DNA of 64,000 nt from Virgisporangium aliadipatigenens. Its GTDB lineage: Bacteria; Actinomycetota; Actinomycetes; Mycobacteriales; Micromonosporaceae. Numbering within the stretch: position 1 is the first letter of the stretch; the number at the start of each line of letters is the position of its first letter. Position numbers and translations under genes: made by a program. Of this stretch, positions 33,921 through 42,930 are shown piece by piece. The notes beneath the pieces are model-generated. The model was given only the letters and a program-made list of their open reading frames with translations, had not been told where the DNA came from and made no database searches. The stretch covers positions 31,503 to 95,502 of the forward strand of contig NZ_BOPF01000040.1 of the NCBI RefSeq assembly GCF_016863615.1, written 5' to 3'.

Positions 33921-34646
33921 CTACGCGGGGAGGCCGCCGACCTGGGTGTTGATCCAGGAGCGGATGTACGGGAGGTCGCCGTAGATGCTGGGGGCGGTCG
34001 CGCACGTGGGGCTGTTGTTGCCGGCGCGGCTGGTGGCGCCGATCAGGACCCAGACGCCGTTCTCCCTGCGGACCTGCGGGCCGCCGGAGTCGCCGTAGCA
34101 GGCGCCCGCGCCGCCGGGGTTGTTGGTGCAGATCTCGCCGGCGCCGAAGATGCCGGAGCAGCGGGAGTCCGCGACGATCGAGGTGTCCAGTTCGGTCGCG
34201 ACGACCGGGGTGCTGCCGCCGGGGTTGGGGCTGGTGGCCTGGCCCCAGCCGATGATGCGGGTGGCCGTGCCGGTCGCGCCGGAGGTGGTGGGGATGCGGA
34301 TCGGGGTGTAGCTGACCGACGAGGCGAGCTGGAGCAGGCGCACGTCGATCGAGCTGTTGCGGACCGCGCGGGTCACCCGCACGACCGTGCCGCCGCTGGT
34401 GCGGTTGGTCGAGCCGACACGCACCGAGGCGGGCGTGCCGCAGTGGTCCGCGGTGACCACCCAGTTGGCCTTGATGAGCGAGCCGGTGCAGCCGCCGACG
34501 TAGACGAGGAACGGGTATGCCTCGGAGGCCGGCTTGCCGTTGTAGACGTTCGTGCCGACGTCGGCCGCTGACGCGGCACTGGGGACCAGGAGGGCGGCGA
34601 GGGTCAGCGCGCCGGCCACCAGGATGCGGGAAAGGCGAGGAATCAT
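33921..34646 (-). CDS. Secreted chymotrypsin-fold serine protease (S1)
   Basis: The 241-residue protein has a signal peptide (about 1-27) and the catalytic triad His68 (TADHC), Asp101 (SSIDVRLLQL) and Ser187 (GDSGGP), with six cysteines suitable for three disulfides. The S1 pocket position six before the serine is Gly181, not Asp, so trypsin-like cleavage after Arg or Lys is unlikely. The mature N-terminus does not show the usual IVGG but VYNGKPAS. ATG at 34646 lies 6 bases after TACAGT. The 3' end faces the family A palindrome. Confidence 0.9.
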   Translation of the reverse strand: MIPRLSRILVAGALTLAALLVPSAASAADVGTNVYNGKPASEAYPFLVYVGGCTGSLIKANWVVTADHCGTPASVRVGSTNRTSGGTVVRVTRAVRNSSIDVRLLQLASSVSYTPIRIPTTSGATGTATRIIGWGQATSPNPGGSTPVVATELDTSIVADSRCSGIFGAGEICTNNPGGAGACYGDSGGPQVRRENGVWVLIGATSRAGNNSPTCATAPSIYGDLPYIRSWINTQVGGLPA

Positions 34647-34652
34647 GGGCGC

Positions 34653-34658
34653 ACTGTA
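34653..34658 (-). promoter_or_regulatory. Leaderless -10 box of protease gene
   Basis: TACAGT on the minus strand, 6 bases before ATG at 34646. Confidence 0.5.
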
Positions 34659-34724
34659 GATGAATATTGACCAGCATCGATAGATGCAGACTGATATCCG
34701 GGGGTCGTCGGGCATGATGGGCGG

Positions 34725-35432
34725 GTGACGGTTCGGGTGGCGATGTGGTCGGGTCCGCGCAACATCTCGACGGCGCTCATGCGCAGCTTCGGTGCCCGCG
34801 CCGACACGCTCGTCGTCGACGAACCCCTGTACGCCCACTACCTGGCGGCCACCGGCCTGGAGCACCCCGGGCGGGACGACGTGCTGGCGAGCCAGCCGCG
34901 GCGGTGGCAGGACGTGGCGGACGCGCTCACCGGCCCGCTGCCGCCCGGCGTCGACGTGTACTACCAGAAGCACATGACGCACCACCTTCTCCCGGACGTG
35001 GGTCGGGAGTGGGTCGGGCGGATGACCAACGCGTTCCTGATCCGGGACCCGGACCACGTGGTCGCGTCGTACTCGAAGGTGCGCGGCGAGCCGACCCTGG
35101 CCGACCTCGGCTACGCCCAGCAGGTCGAGATCTTTCGCGCCTACGGCGGGCCCGTGGTCGACGCGGCCGACCTGCTGGCCGACCCGGCCGGTGTGCTGGC
35201 GAAGCTCTGCGTGGCGCTCGGGATCCCGTTCGACCCGGGGATGCTGGCGTGGGAAGCGGGCCCGCGGGAGACCGACGGGGTGTGGGCGCCGCACTGGTAC
35301 GCCGCCGTGGAGGCGTCGACCGGGTTCGCCGCGCCGGTTCAGGCGCCGCCCGCGGTGCCCGAACGGCTACGCCCCCTCGCCGAGGAGTGTCGGCCGTACT
35401 ACGCGGAGATGGCGGCGCAGCGGCTCAGATAG
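34725..35432 (+). CDS. Sulfotransferase-like P-loop protein
   Basis: The 235-residue protein starts with VAMWSGPRNISTALMRSF, the phosphosulfate-binding loop of sulfotransferase-like proteins, and has FLIRDPDHVVASYSKV, the second PAPS-binding segment. This family occurs as the N-terminal domain of plant branched-chain aminotransferase-like proteins. Here the neighbour on the other strand, overlapping by 8 bases, is a class IV aminotransferase, so the same association occurs as separate genes. GTG at 34725 lies 6 bases after CATGAT. The substrate is unknown. Confidence 0.85.
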   Translation: MTVRVAMWSGPRNISTALMRSFGARADTLVVDEPLYAHYLAATGLEHPGRDDVLASQPRRWQDVADALTGPLPPGVDVYYQKHMTHHLLPDVGREWVGRMTNAFLIRDPDHVVASYSKVRGEPTLADLGYAQQVEIFRAYGGPVVDAADLLADPAGVLAKLCVALGIPFDPGMLAWEAGPRETDGVWAPHWYAAVEASTGFAAPVQAPPAVPERLRPLAEECRPYYAEMAAQRLR

Positions 35433-36318
35433 AAAGCGCTGTTCCGTTCGCCTTCGCGTGTTCCACGTAAAGGGAAGCGGTGCGCAGGGTGATCGGACCG
35501 ACGGCGCCGGAGCCGATCGGACGCCCGTCGATCTCGACGACGCCGGCGATCTCGCCCATCGTGCCCGTGCAGAAGACCTCGTCCGCGGTGTAGAACTCGA
35601 CCAGCGAGATGTCCCGCACGTGCGTCGGCACGTCGGCGATGCGCAGCACCGTCTCGCGGGTGATCCCCTCCGGGCACGCCACCGTGAACGGCGTGTGCAG
35701 CTCCCCGCCGATCACCGCGAAGAGATGCGTCGCGTTGGTCTCGGCGACGAAGCCACGCCCGTCGAGCATCAGCGCGTCGTCGGCGCCGGCGACGTTGGCC
35801 TCGGTCTTGGCCAGGATCGAGTTGATCAGGTTGTTGTGGTGGATCTTCGGGTCGAGCACGTCCGGGCCCGGGCGGCGCACGCTCGACGTGATCAGCCTGA
35901 GCCCGCCCGTGTCGTACACCGGCGGCTTGTGCTCGGCCAGAACGATCAACGTGCAGCCGGCCGTGTTGAGCCGCGGATCCATGCCGCTGGTGAGCTTGAC
36001 CCCGCGGGTGAGGGTGAGCCGGATGTGCACGCCGTCGCTCATCCCGTTGGCGCGCAACGTCTCCGTGATCGCCTCGACGATCTCCTTCTCCTCCGGGATC
36101 GCGGCGAACCCGAGCGCCACGGCCGAACGCCGCAGCCGCGCCAGGTGCGGCTCCAGCCCGAAGATCGTGCCGCGGTAGACCCGCAGCCCCTCCCACACGG
36201 CGTCGCCGCCCTGCACCACCGAGTCGAACGGCGAGATGCCCGGCTCGTCGCGGTGCCGCAGCACCCCGTTGACCCAGTACCGCAGGTCGGCGTTGCGCTC
36301 GTCGTAGCGCTGAAGCAC
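35425..36318 (-). CDS. Class IV aminotransferase, branched-chain-like
   Basis: The 297-residue PLP enzyme has the fold-type IV features VWEGLRVY, catalytic Lys158 in DPKIHHNNLI, and EVFCTGTMGEIAGVVEIDGRPIG near the C-terminus; FVAETNATHLF carries Glu193 that pairs with the PLP nitrogen. It belongs near IlvE-like and D-amino-acid aminotransferase-like proteins; substrate choice cannot be decided. GTG at 36318 is the only in-frame start before a stop upstream. It faces the sulfotransferase-like gene tail to tail. Confidence 0.88.
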   Translation of the reverse strand: MLQRYDERNADLRYWVNGVLRHRDEPGISPFDSVVQGGDAVWEGLRVYRGTIFGLEPHLARLRRSAVALGFAAIPEEKEIVEAITETLRANGMSDGVHIRLTLTRGVKLTSGMDPRLNTAGCTLIVLAEHKPPVYDTGGLRLITSSVRRPGPDVLDPKIHHNNLINSILAKTEANVAGADDALMLDGRGFVAETNATHLFAVIGGELHTPFTVACPEGITRETVLRIADVPTHVRDISLVEFYTADEVFCTGTMGEIAGVVEIDGRPIGSGAVGPITLRTASLYVEHAKANGTALSI

Positions 36319-36371
36319 GCGGGTCCCCGATCTCGCGGCGGAATCTGTCGATCACCATCCTGCCCAAGTTT

Positions 36372-36430
36372 TGTTACGGCAGCGAGGCTCTGTTGCGCCG
36401 CGCGCCTCGGGCCTAGGGTTTGTTGCACCG
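36372..36430. promoter_or_regulatory. Repeated TGTTGC elements in divergent region
   Basis: TGTTGCGCCG (36391) and TGTTGCACCG (36421) are exactly 30 bases apart, and a looser TGTTACGGC occurs at 36372. Spacing of three helical turns suggests a regulator site for the GMC gene or the aminotransferase gene. Confidence 0.35.
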
Positions 36431-36467
36431 TCAGTGCACTTCGATCGCGGATCGGAGACCCCCTGCC

Positions 36468-38390
36468 ATGACCGTCACGCTCACCGACTCCCAACGCCGC
36501 ACGCTCGCCGCGCTCGCCGACACGTTCGTCGCCGCCGTCCCGCCGCCCGACGGGGTCGCCGATCCCGATGGCTTCTACTCCCGCACCGGCTCCACCGTCG
36601 GCGCGCCGGCCGCGGTGGAGTTCGCGCTCGGCGCGCTGGACCCCGTCATCGCCACGGGGCTGATCGGGGTCGTCGACGCGCTCGCCGGCGCCTCCCCGGA
36701 GGACGTCGCCGCGTCGTCGCCCGAGGCCGCCATCGCCGTGGCCTACGTGCGGGCGCTGCTCCTCGGCGCCTCGTACACGCTGGTCGACGAGACCGGGGCG
36801 AACCCGTTCTGGCGCACGATCGGCTATCCCGCACCCGGTGGACCGGGCGGGCTCCCGCACGCGCTGCACCCGGTGCCGCCGGCGAACGGCGAGACCATCC
36901 GCTGCGACGCCGTCGTCATCGGTTCCGGTGCCGGCGGGGGAGTGATCGCCGCCGAACTCGCGGCCGCCGGCAGATCCGTCGTCGTGCTGGAGGCGGGCGG
37001 CTACTTCGACGGCGAGAGCGCCGTGCAGTACGAGGTGCTGGCCGGCCCGATGGTCCTCTACCGCGCGGGCGGCTTCACCACCACCGCCGACGGCAACGTC
37101 AACCTCTGGGCCGGCGCCACCCTGGGCGGCGGCACCACGGTCAACTGGTCCAACTGCGTGCGCACCCCGGAGCACATCCGCGCCGCCTGGGGACTTGACG
37201 GGCCGGACTTCGACGCGCACCTCGACGCCGTTCTGGCCCGGATCGGCGCCAACGAGGAGGCGAGTGTCCACAATGGATCGCATCGCAAGATGCTCGCCGG
37301 CGCGGAGAAGCTCGGCTGGTCGTACCGGCGCGCCGCGCTCAACCTCGACCCGAAGCTGATCGAGTACGACCGCGCCGCGCTGCTCACCTACGGCGACCGC
37401 ACCGGCGCCAAGCAGGGCACGACGCGCACGTTCCTGGTCGACGCCGAACGCGCCGGCGCCCGCATCTGCACCGGCAGCGCGGCCCTGCGCATCGTCACGA
37501 CGGACGGCCGGGCGAGCGGGGTCGTCGTGGGGCTGCTCGGCCCGGACGGTTCGGTGGTCGGGCAGGCGGCCGTCGAGGCGCCCACCGTCGTGGTGGCCTG
37601 CGGGGCGCTGGAGAGCGCCGCGCTGCTGCTGCGCTCCGGCATCGGCGGGCCCGCCGTCGGGCACCACCTGCACCTGCACCCGTCGATCCTCGCCGCCGGC
37701 CTGTACGACGAGCCCGTCGACCCGTGGGAGGGGCCGATCCAGTCCGCGCTCGTCGACGAGTTCGCGATGTCCACGGACGAGGTCTCCGGTGTGCTGATCG
37801 AGTCGGTCGCCTGCCAGGTCGGCGCCACCGCCAGCACTTTGCCGTGGAACGGCGCCGCCGCGCACAAGCACCGGATGGCGAAGCTGGGGCACATGGTGTC
37901 GCTGTGCGCGATCACCGCCGACCGCGGCAGCGGCACCGTGACGCTGGATGCGGGTGCGCAGGCCGTTCACTCGTATCCGGTGGACGATCCACGCGATCAG
38001 GCCGGCCTCTACCGCGGCCTGGCCGCCCTCGCACGCCTGCACGAGGCGGCCGGGGCCGCCGAGATCTGGCCCCTCACCCCGGCGGTGGCGAGCCCGGTCT
38101 GGCGGCGCGGCGACGACCTCGCCGAGGCGCTCACCGCGTGGCAGGCGGTACCGGTCGGCATCGGCGGCCACTACCTCGGCTCGGCCCACCAGATGGGCGG
38201 GGCGCGCATGGGCACCGACCCGCTGACCAGCGTGGCCCGGCCGACCGGCGAGCTGCACGACACGGCGGGCGTGTGGATCGGGGACACCAGCGCGTTCCCG
38301 ACGGCCCTCGGGGTCAACCCGATGGTCACCTGCATGGCCCTGGCCCGCCGCACGGCGGCGCACATCGTCAGTCCTCCTCCAGGTCCTTGA
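36468..38390 (+). CDS. GMC-family FAD oxidoreductase, long-chain alcohol oxidase-like
   Basis: The 640-residue protein has an N-terminal helical region (about 1-130) as in long-chain fatty alcohol oxidases, then a FAD-binding motif GSGAGGG (152-158) followed by an acidic end of strand 2 (VVLEAGG), the GMC signature ATLGGGTTVNWSN, and the catalytic His in GHYLGSAHQMGGARMG with Asn in GVNPMVTCMALA. It should oxidise an alcohol, reducing FAD. There is no signal peptide. ATG at 36468 is chosen over an upstream in-frame ATG at 36420. The 3' end overlaps the pilus gene by 23 bases. Confidence 0.88.
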   Translation: MTVTLTDSQRRTLAALADTFVAAVPPPDGVADPDGFYSRTGSTVGAPAAVEFALGALDPVIATGLIGVVDALAGASPEDVAASSPEAAIAVAYVRALLLGASYTLVDETGANPFWRTIGYPAPGGPGGLPHALHPVPPANGETIRCDAVVIGSGAGGGVIAAELAAAGRSVVVLEAGGYFDGESAVQYEVLAGPMVLYRAGGFTTTADGNVNLWAGATLGGGTTVNWSNCVRTPEHIRAAWGLDGPDFDAHLDAVLARIGANEEASVHNGSHRKMLAGAEKLGWSYRRAALNLDPKLIEYDRAALLTYGDRTGAKQGTTRTFLVDAERAGARICTGSAALRIVTTDGRASGVVVGLLGPDGSVVGQAAVEAPTVVVACGALESAALLLRSGIGGPAVGHHLHLHPSILAAGLYDEPVDPWEGPIQSALVDEFAMSTDEVSGVLIESVACQVGATASTLPWNGAAAHKHRMAKLGHMVSLCAITADRGSGTVTLDAGAQAVHSYPVDDPRDQAGLYRGLAALARLHEAAGAAEIWPLTPAVASPVWRRGDDLAEALTAWQAVPVGIGGHYLGSAHQMGGARMGTDPLTSVARPTGELHDTAGVWIGDTSAFPTALGVNPMVTCMALARRTAAHIVSPPPGP

Positions 38391-39990
38391 GCTGCGACTG
38401 CTCGGTGATCCAGGCGGGGGCGTTCCACTTCTGCATCGTGGAGTCGCTGCACGTCTCGACGATGGTCTTGCTGACCTTCGTGCCGCTGCCGTAGAGGTCC
38501 GCCGGGTTGGCGTCCGGGTTGGTCAGCGACAGGCAGTTGCCGAAGCCGTCGATGATCCGGTACATGGTGGTGAAGTCCTTGGTGTTGCCGTGGACCGTCC
38601 ACCGGAAGTAGTTCGTCACCGTCGCCGGGCACGGCTGCAGGCGCACGTACGATCCGGCGCCGACCGAGCCCGGGCTCCACAGGCAGTACGACGGGCTGCC
38701 CGTGCGGGTGCTGACGATGGTGCCGGTCGCCTTCGCGGTCGGCCCGGCGGTGTTGGCCGGCAGGGCCGGCTGCACCCAGCGCTGGTTCCAGCCGACCTGG
38801 GTCGGGTCCGGGTGCTGCTTGCACGGCCAGCCGATGGCGAAGGAGTAGTTCACGTCGAAGTTCGTCTGGTCGACACAGCGGCCGAACTGCTTGAAGTTGA
38901 CGATCTGCTGCGAGGTGCTGGTGACCGCCCGCCCGGCGCCCACCTCCGCCGACATGGCGAACGTGCCCGTCCCGCCGCCGCAGGAGGAACCGACCCGCAC
39001 GTAGGCGCCGACGGTGTTCGCGGAGGAGATCTGCATGCACCGGTTGTTCGTCTGGCCCAGTCCGTTCGGCTCGGTCGCCTGCAGCCACGAACTGTCGGTG
39101 AAGCTCCACATCTGCTGCGGCATCGCCGTGGCGCCGCAGGGCCGGAAGGTGATCGCCGTTCCGGCCACCGCGGGGCTGGCCCCGGCGTCCAGGCACATGC
39201 CGAGCCGGCCACCGGTGCGGGTCGCCGCCAGCACGAACGTCATGTTGTCGGTGTACTCGAACTTCTGCAGGTTGCTGCCGGGGCTGCACAGCTGCATCGT
39301 GAGCACGTCGCCCGGGGACGGGTTCTCGGAGGGCGCCGCGAAGCAGAGGTCCGGCGTGCTCGTGGTCGAGGGCCGGATGAGCCCGCCCGCCACGGGAGCG
39401 TTGGACGTGCGGAACGTGTGCGTGCCCCGCAGTTCCCGGCTGAGCTCCGTGGTCTCGACGGCCACCCCGCCGGCGCCCGTGGACCGCCGCGGCAGCTTGG
39501 CGTAGCCGACGGCGTACACCGCCGCGTGCAACGGCAGCGCCGACGGCGAACCCGCGCAGCCCAGCGCGTTGGCCTGCGCCCACGCCAGGTCCTTGTCCTG
39601 CGGGTCGGCGCGCAGGTAGTAGATCCGCGCCTCGTACCGGGCGGTGCCGGCGTCGCTCACGGTCCCCGCGAACGGGCCGCACGGCAGGCTCGGCAGCACG
39701 CCCTTGTCCTCGCCGTTGATCTTCACGACGGTGTCGCGGGCGCTGCGGATGTGCGCGAGCGCCAGATCCAGGCCGGTCTGCGCGGCGTGCAGGGCCTGCC
39801 CGCTCGCGGCGCCGGTCCCGCTCGTCTGCGACTGCATGACGAAGATCGGCGGCAGCAGCCCGCCCAGGATGGTGCCGAGCGTGATCAGCATCATCGCCAG
39901 CGGAAGCGAACCGGTGTCGTCGCCCGGCGCGGGCAGCAGTCTGGCCAGCGGACGGGGGAGCCGCCGGCGGGATCCGGGTTCGGTCATCAT
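38368..39990 (-). CDS. PilX-like pilus protein with ricin-type lectin repeats
   Basis: The 540-residue protein has an N-terminal hydrophobic helix (about 29-52: LPLAMMLITLGTILGGLLPPIFVM) in PilX/minor pilin style but no classical prepilin cleavage motif. Residues about 200-530 hold beta-trefoil-like repeats, e.g. LCSPGSNLQKFEY, QQMWSFTDSSWLQ, RCMQISS and NCLSLTNPDAN with QKWNAP near the end, pointing to one or two ricin B-type carbohydrate-binding domains. It would sit at the pilus tip and bind glycans. The start overlaps the PilW-like stop (ATGA), and the stop ends the operon. Confidence 0.8.
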   Translation of the reverse strand: MMTEPGSRRRLPRPLARLLPAPGDDTGSLPLAMMLITLGTILGGLLPPIFVMQSQTSGTGAASGQALHAAQTGLDLALAHIRSARDTVVKINGEDKGVLPSLPCGPFAGTVSDAGTARYEARIYYLRADPQDKDLAWAQANALGCAGSPSALPLHAAVYAVGYAKLPRRSTGAGGVAVETTELSRELRGTHTFRTSNAPVAGGLIRPSTTSTPDLCFAAPSENPSPGDVLTMQLCSPGSNLQKFEYTDNMTFVLAATRTGGRLGMCLDAGASPAVAGTAITFRPCGATAMPQQMWSFTDSSWLQATEPNGLGQTNNRCMQISSANTVGAYVRVGSSCGGGTGTFAMSAEVGAGRAVTSTSQQIVNFKQFGRCVDQTNFDVNYSFAIGWPCKQHPDPTQVGWNQRWVQPALPANTAGPTAKATGTIVSTRTGSPSYCLWSPGSVGAGSYVRLQPCPATVTNYFRWTVHGNTKDFTTMYRIIDGFGNCLSLTNPDANPADLYGSGTKVSKTIVETCSDSTMQKWNAPAWITEQSQLKDLEED

Positions 39991-40607
39991 GCGGGCCTGT
40001 TCTGGATGCAGACGGTGTCGGAGAGGGTCTTGGCGGAGCTGTTCATCGCGGTGAACGTGACGTCGGTGACCGCGGTCACCTGGGTGTTCGGCACCCTGGT
40101 CTCGATCAGCAGCCGCAGCCGCTGGAAGTCACCACTGGTCGAGCGGGTGAACGGCGACGGCGACGTCGGGCCGTAGACGACGTTGGAGGCCAGCGTCTGC
40201 CACCCCGTGGTCAACGAGATCACCTGACCGGAGACCCACGACCGGTACTGCAGCACGCCGTCGGTCACGTTGAGCCGCAGCTGGTTGCAGACGTCCGGGT
40301 CGGCGTTGGTGACCAGGTACTGCAGGTAGATGTTGTTGCCGTCGGAGAGGGCGGTGTACGTGTTGCTGATCGACGCCGCGTAGCGGATGCTGCGGTCCAG
40401 CCGCAGGTACATCCGGTTGATCTCGCCCTGGGCGGTGGCCGCGTTGATCGTGCCGTTGGCGGTGCGGAACATCTGCAGGACGCCGGTCATGAACACCGAC
40501 ATCACCACCGCCATCAGCACCATCGAGACGAGCACCTCGGCCAGGGTGAAGCCGTCGTCGCCGCGGGCCACCGGCAGCCGGCGGCGGAACCGTTCGAGAA
40601 GGGTCAC
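39987..40607 (-). CDS. PilW-like minor pilin
   Basis: The 206-residue protein has a class III-like prepilin leader: cleavage between Gly19 and Phe20 in RGDDGFTLAEVLVSM, with Glu24 as the fifth residue of the mature form, followed by a hydrophobic helix. The rest is a beta-rich globular part with two cysteines in the middle and near the end (VCNQL, VCIQN). It starts with GTG overlapping the stop of the Ig-repeat pilin gene and is one of three minor-pilin-like products at the end of the operon. Confidence 0.85.
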   Translation of the reverse strand: MTLLERFRRRLPVARGDDGFTLAEVLVSMVLMAVVMSVFMTGVLQMFRTANGTINAATAQGEINRMYLRLDRSIRYAASISNTYTALSDGNNIYLQYLVTNADPDVCNQLRLNVTDGVLQYRSWVSGQVISLTTGWQTLASNVVYGPTSPSPFTRSTSGDFQRLRLLIETRVPNTQVTAVTDVTFTAMNSSAKTLSDTVCIQNRPA

Positions 40608-42298
40608 GGCACCACCACCTCCACCATGTAGACCGCCGTGTTGTTGACGGCGTCCCGGGCCGTGATCGTGGCGGTCACCCGGCCCCGCACCGTCGTTGAG
40701 CCGACGATGTTGACGGTGGTGCCGGTGGTGGCGCTGAGCGATAGGCCGGTCGGCAGGCCGGTGGCCGACCAGGTGACGGTGCCCGAGTTCCCCTGGGCGG
40801 TGATCGGGATCGTGCGGGACTGTCCGACGTTGTAGGCGAGCGTGTCCGACGACAGGTAGTTGTTGGGGATGTTCAGCCGCAGGCCGGTGGCGGCGGGGCT
40901 CTCGAAGAGGACCGTCCGGGAGGCCGTGGCGCCGGCGGAGTCCCGGGCCGTCATGATCGTCACGTACCGGGTACCGACGTCGTAACTGCCGGAGACCACG
41001 CCCGCGGTGGTGATGGTGATGCCGGGCGGCAGGTACTGCGCGCTCCACGTGTAGCCGCCGCTGCCCCCCGAGACGTAGTTGCCCATCTGGATGCTGACGT
41101 TGTTGCCGTTCTGCCTGGGCACGGCGCTGATCGAGACCGCCGGGTTGATCACCCAGGTGAAGTTGGCGGAGTTCGCGGTCGCGCCGGCGGAGTCCGTCAC
41201 GGTGACGCGGCACGACGACGAGGTACCGGTCGCGGTCGGCGTACCCGAGATCACGCCGGTGACGGAGTCGATGGAGAGGCCGGCCGGGAGCCCGCTCGCG
41301 GACCAGGTGTACGGCGCCGTCCCGTTCGATGCGGCCGCGGTCACCGAGTTGACGGGCGAGTTCACGGTGCTGCTCTGGTTCGGGACGACGTTGACCGTCG
41401 GTGGGCCGTTCACCCGCCACGAGAAGGTGGCGGTCGAGGTGCGGTTGCTGGCGTCGCGCACCGTCGCCGTGACCGTGTACGTGTTGACGGCCGCCGTCGG
41501 CGTACCGCTGATCACGCCGCCGAGGCTGGCGCTGAGCCCGGTCGGCAGCCCGGTGACGGTCCACGTCAGGGGCGTGGTGCCGCCGGTGGCGAGCAGGTTC
41601 AGCGGGGCGATGGCCCGGTTCTGGGTGCTGGCCTGGTTGCCGGGGGCCGTGATGACCGGCGGGTTGAGCGGGTCGTTCTCGTTGAAGATCGGGTCGTCGG
41701 TGACCGAGCTGACGAGGGTCGAGGTGACGACCGAGCAGGTGTTGTTGGCGCACTGGCGCTGCGGCCAGGTCACCGCGATCACGACCCGGTAGAACGGCAC
41801 CCGCCCGGCGCCGCTGGTGCTGGTGCACTTGGTGTCGCCGCGGGCCTGCCAACACTGGCCGACGTAGAAGTACTGGCTGTACGAGAGCCCGTTGATCGGC
41901 ACCACGTTCGGCGCGGTCGGCAGCAGCTCCGTCGCGCCGGCGGTGTTGTCGTACACGGTCGCGAACTGCGTCGCCACGATGTGCGGAGCCACCCCCGGAG
42001 CGGGCGAACTCTGCTGCGCGAGGACCGCCGACTGGGTGCGTCCGGTGACGAGCTTGGCGCCGTTCAGCGCACGGACCCGCTCGACGGCGTCGTCGGCCAG
42101 CTGGATCGCCATCTGCCGGCCCTGTTGCTTGTTGGTGAAGGCGACGCTCGACACGAACATCGCCGTGAGGGCCGTCATGACGATGGTGATCAGCAGGATC
42201 GAGATCAGCACCTCGACCAGCGTGAACCCGCGGTCGTCGCTGATCCGCCGGATGAACCGGCACCCGCCGGGCCGGCGCCGGAGCGGCCGGCCTCCCAT
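40604..42298 (-). CDS. PilV-like minor pilin with four Ig-like repeats
   Basis: The 564-residue protein has a prepilin leader with cleavage after Gly24 (DDRGFTLVEVLIS, Glu29) and a pilin-like head (about 25-200). Residues about 215-560 hold four putative Ig (He_PIG-like) repeats, each with a W-S/T-x-x-GLP-GLS...GVISGTPT pattern; the third and fourth copies are divergent. It is much larger than a normal minor pilin and looks like an adhesin displayed on the pilus. It starts one base inside the PilO stop (TGATG) and ends overlapping the GTG of the PilW-like gene. Confidence 0.85.
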   Translation of the reverse strand: MGGRPLRRRPGGCRFIRRISDDRGFTLVEVLISILLITIVMTALTAMFVSSVAFTNKQQGRQMAIQLADDAVERVRALNGAKLVTGRTQSAVLAQQSSPAPGVAPHIVATQFATVYDNTAGATELLPTAPNVVPINGLSYSQYFYVGQCWQARGDTKCTSTSGAGRVPFYRVVIAVTWPQRQCANNTCSVVTSTLVSSVTDDPIFNENDPLNPPVITAPGNQASTQNRAIAPLNLLATGGTTPLTWTVTGLPTGLSASLGGVISGTPTAAVNTYTVTATVRDASNRTSTATFSWRVNGPPTVNVVPNQSSTVNSPVNSVTAAASNGTAPYTWSASGLPAGLSIDSVTGVISGTPTATGTSSSCRVTVTDSAGATANSANFTWVINPAVSISAVPRQNGNNVSIQMGNYVSGGSGGYTWSAQYLPPGITITTAGVVSGSYDVGTRYVTIMTARDSAGATASRTVLFESPAATGLRLNIPNNYLSSDTLAYNVGQSRTIPITAQGNSGTVTWSATGLPTGLSLSATTGTTVNIVGSTTVRGRVTATITARDAVNNTAVYMVEVVVP

Positions 42299-42918
42299 CA
42301 GTCCGAGCCCTTGGCGGCCTGTCCGGCGGCCGGCGCACTGGCGGCGGGCGCGGCCGACCCACCCGTCACGAACATCTGCGCCGAGATCGTGGCCGTGACC
42401 TCGTTCGACAGCTTGCCCTCGGCCTCGGTCGGCACCAGGTCGACGCTGGTGATCAGGACGGCGCGCGGCTGGTCCTGCAGCGTGCGGTCGATGAAGTCCT
42501 GCACCTTGGCGATCGGTCCGGCGAGCAGCATCGTGAGCGGCACGGAACGGGCGGTGGTACCGGAAACGGGCGCGGCTTCGCTGATCGACAGCGTCTGCAC
42601 CTTGACGCCGGTCTGCGCGCCCAGGGTCTCCAGGCTGCGCAGGTAGTCCGAGACACCGGACTCGGACGGCAGGGCGAGCTTGCGATCCGCCAGCTTCGCC
42701 TTCTCCTCGTCCAGCTTCTCGTTGTCCTTGCGCAGCTGCGCCAGCTTGGAGTTCAACTTGTTGATCTGGAGCAGCACGTCCTCGGTCTCGGCCTGACGGT
42801 CGTGGGTCTTGCTGTTCTGCGGCGCGACGAGGGCGAAGTACCCGACCGCGGCGAGAACGATCGCCACGACGGTGCCGCCGATGATCCAGAGACGGTCCTT
42901 GCGCGGGCTACTGGTCAT
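42298..42918 (-). CDS. pilO: Type IV pilus inner-membrane protein PilO
   Basis: The 206-residue protein has a short cytoplasmic tail, one membrane helix (about 10-32), a coiled coil (about 38-82) and a small alpha/beta domain (about 95-185) as in PilO. It pairs with PilN to form the assembly platform linker. It ends in an Ala/Pro-rich tail. The gene starts 12 bases after pilN stops. Confidence 0.88.
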   Translation of the reverse strand: MTSSPRKDRLWIIGGTVVAIVLAAVGYFALVAPQNSKTHDRQAETEDVLLQINKLNSKLAQLRKDNEKLDEEKAKLADRKLALPSESGVSDYLRSLETLGAQTGVKVQTLSISEAAPVSGTTARSVPLTMLLAGPIAKVQDFIDRTLQDQPRAVLITSVDLVPTEAEGKLSNEVTATISAQMFVTGGSAAPAASAPAAGQAAKGSD

Positions 42919-42930
42919 GGTGATGTCCGC

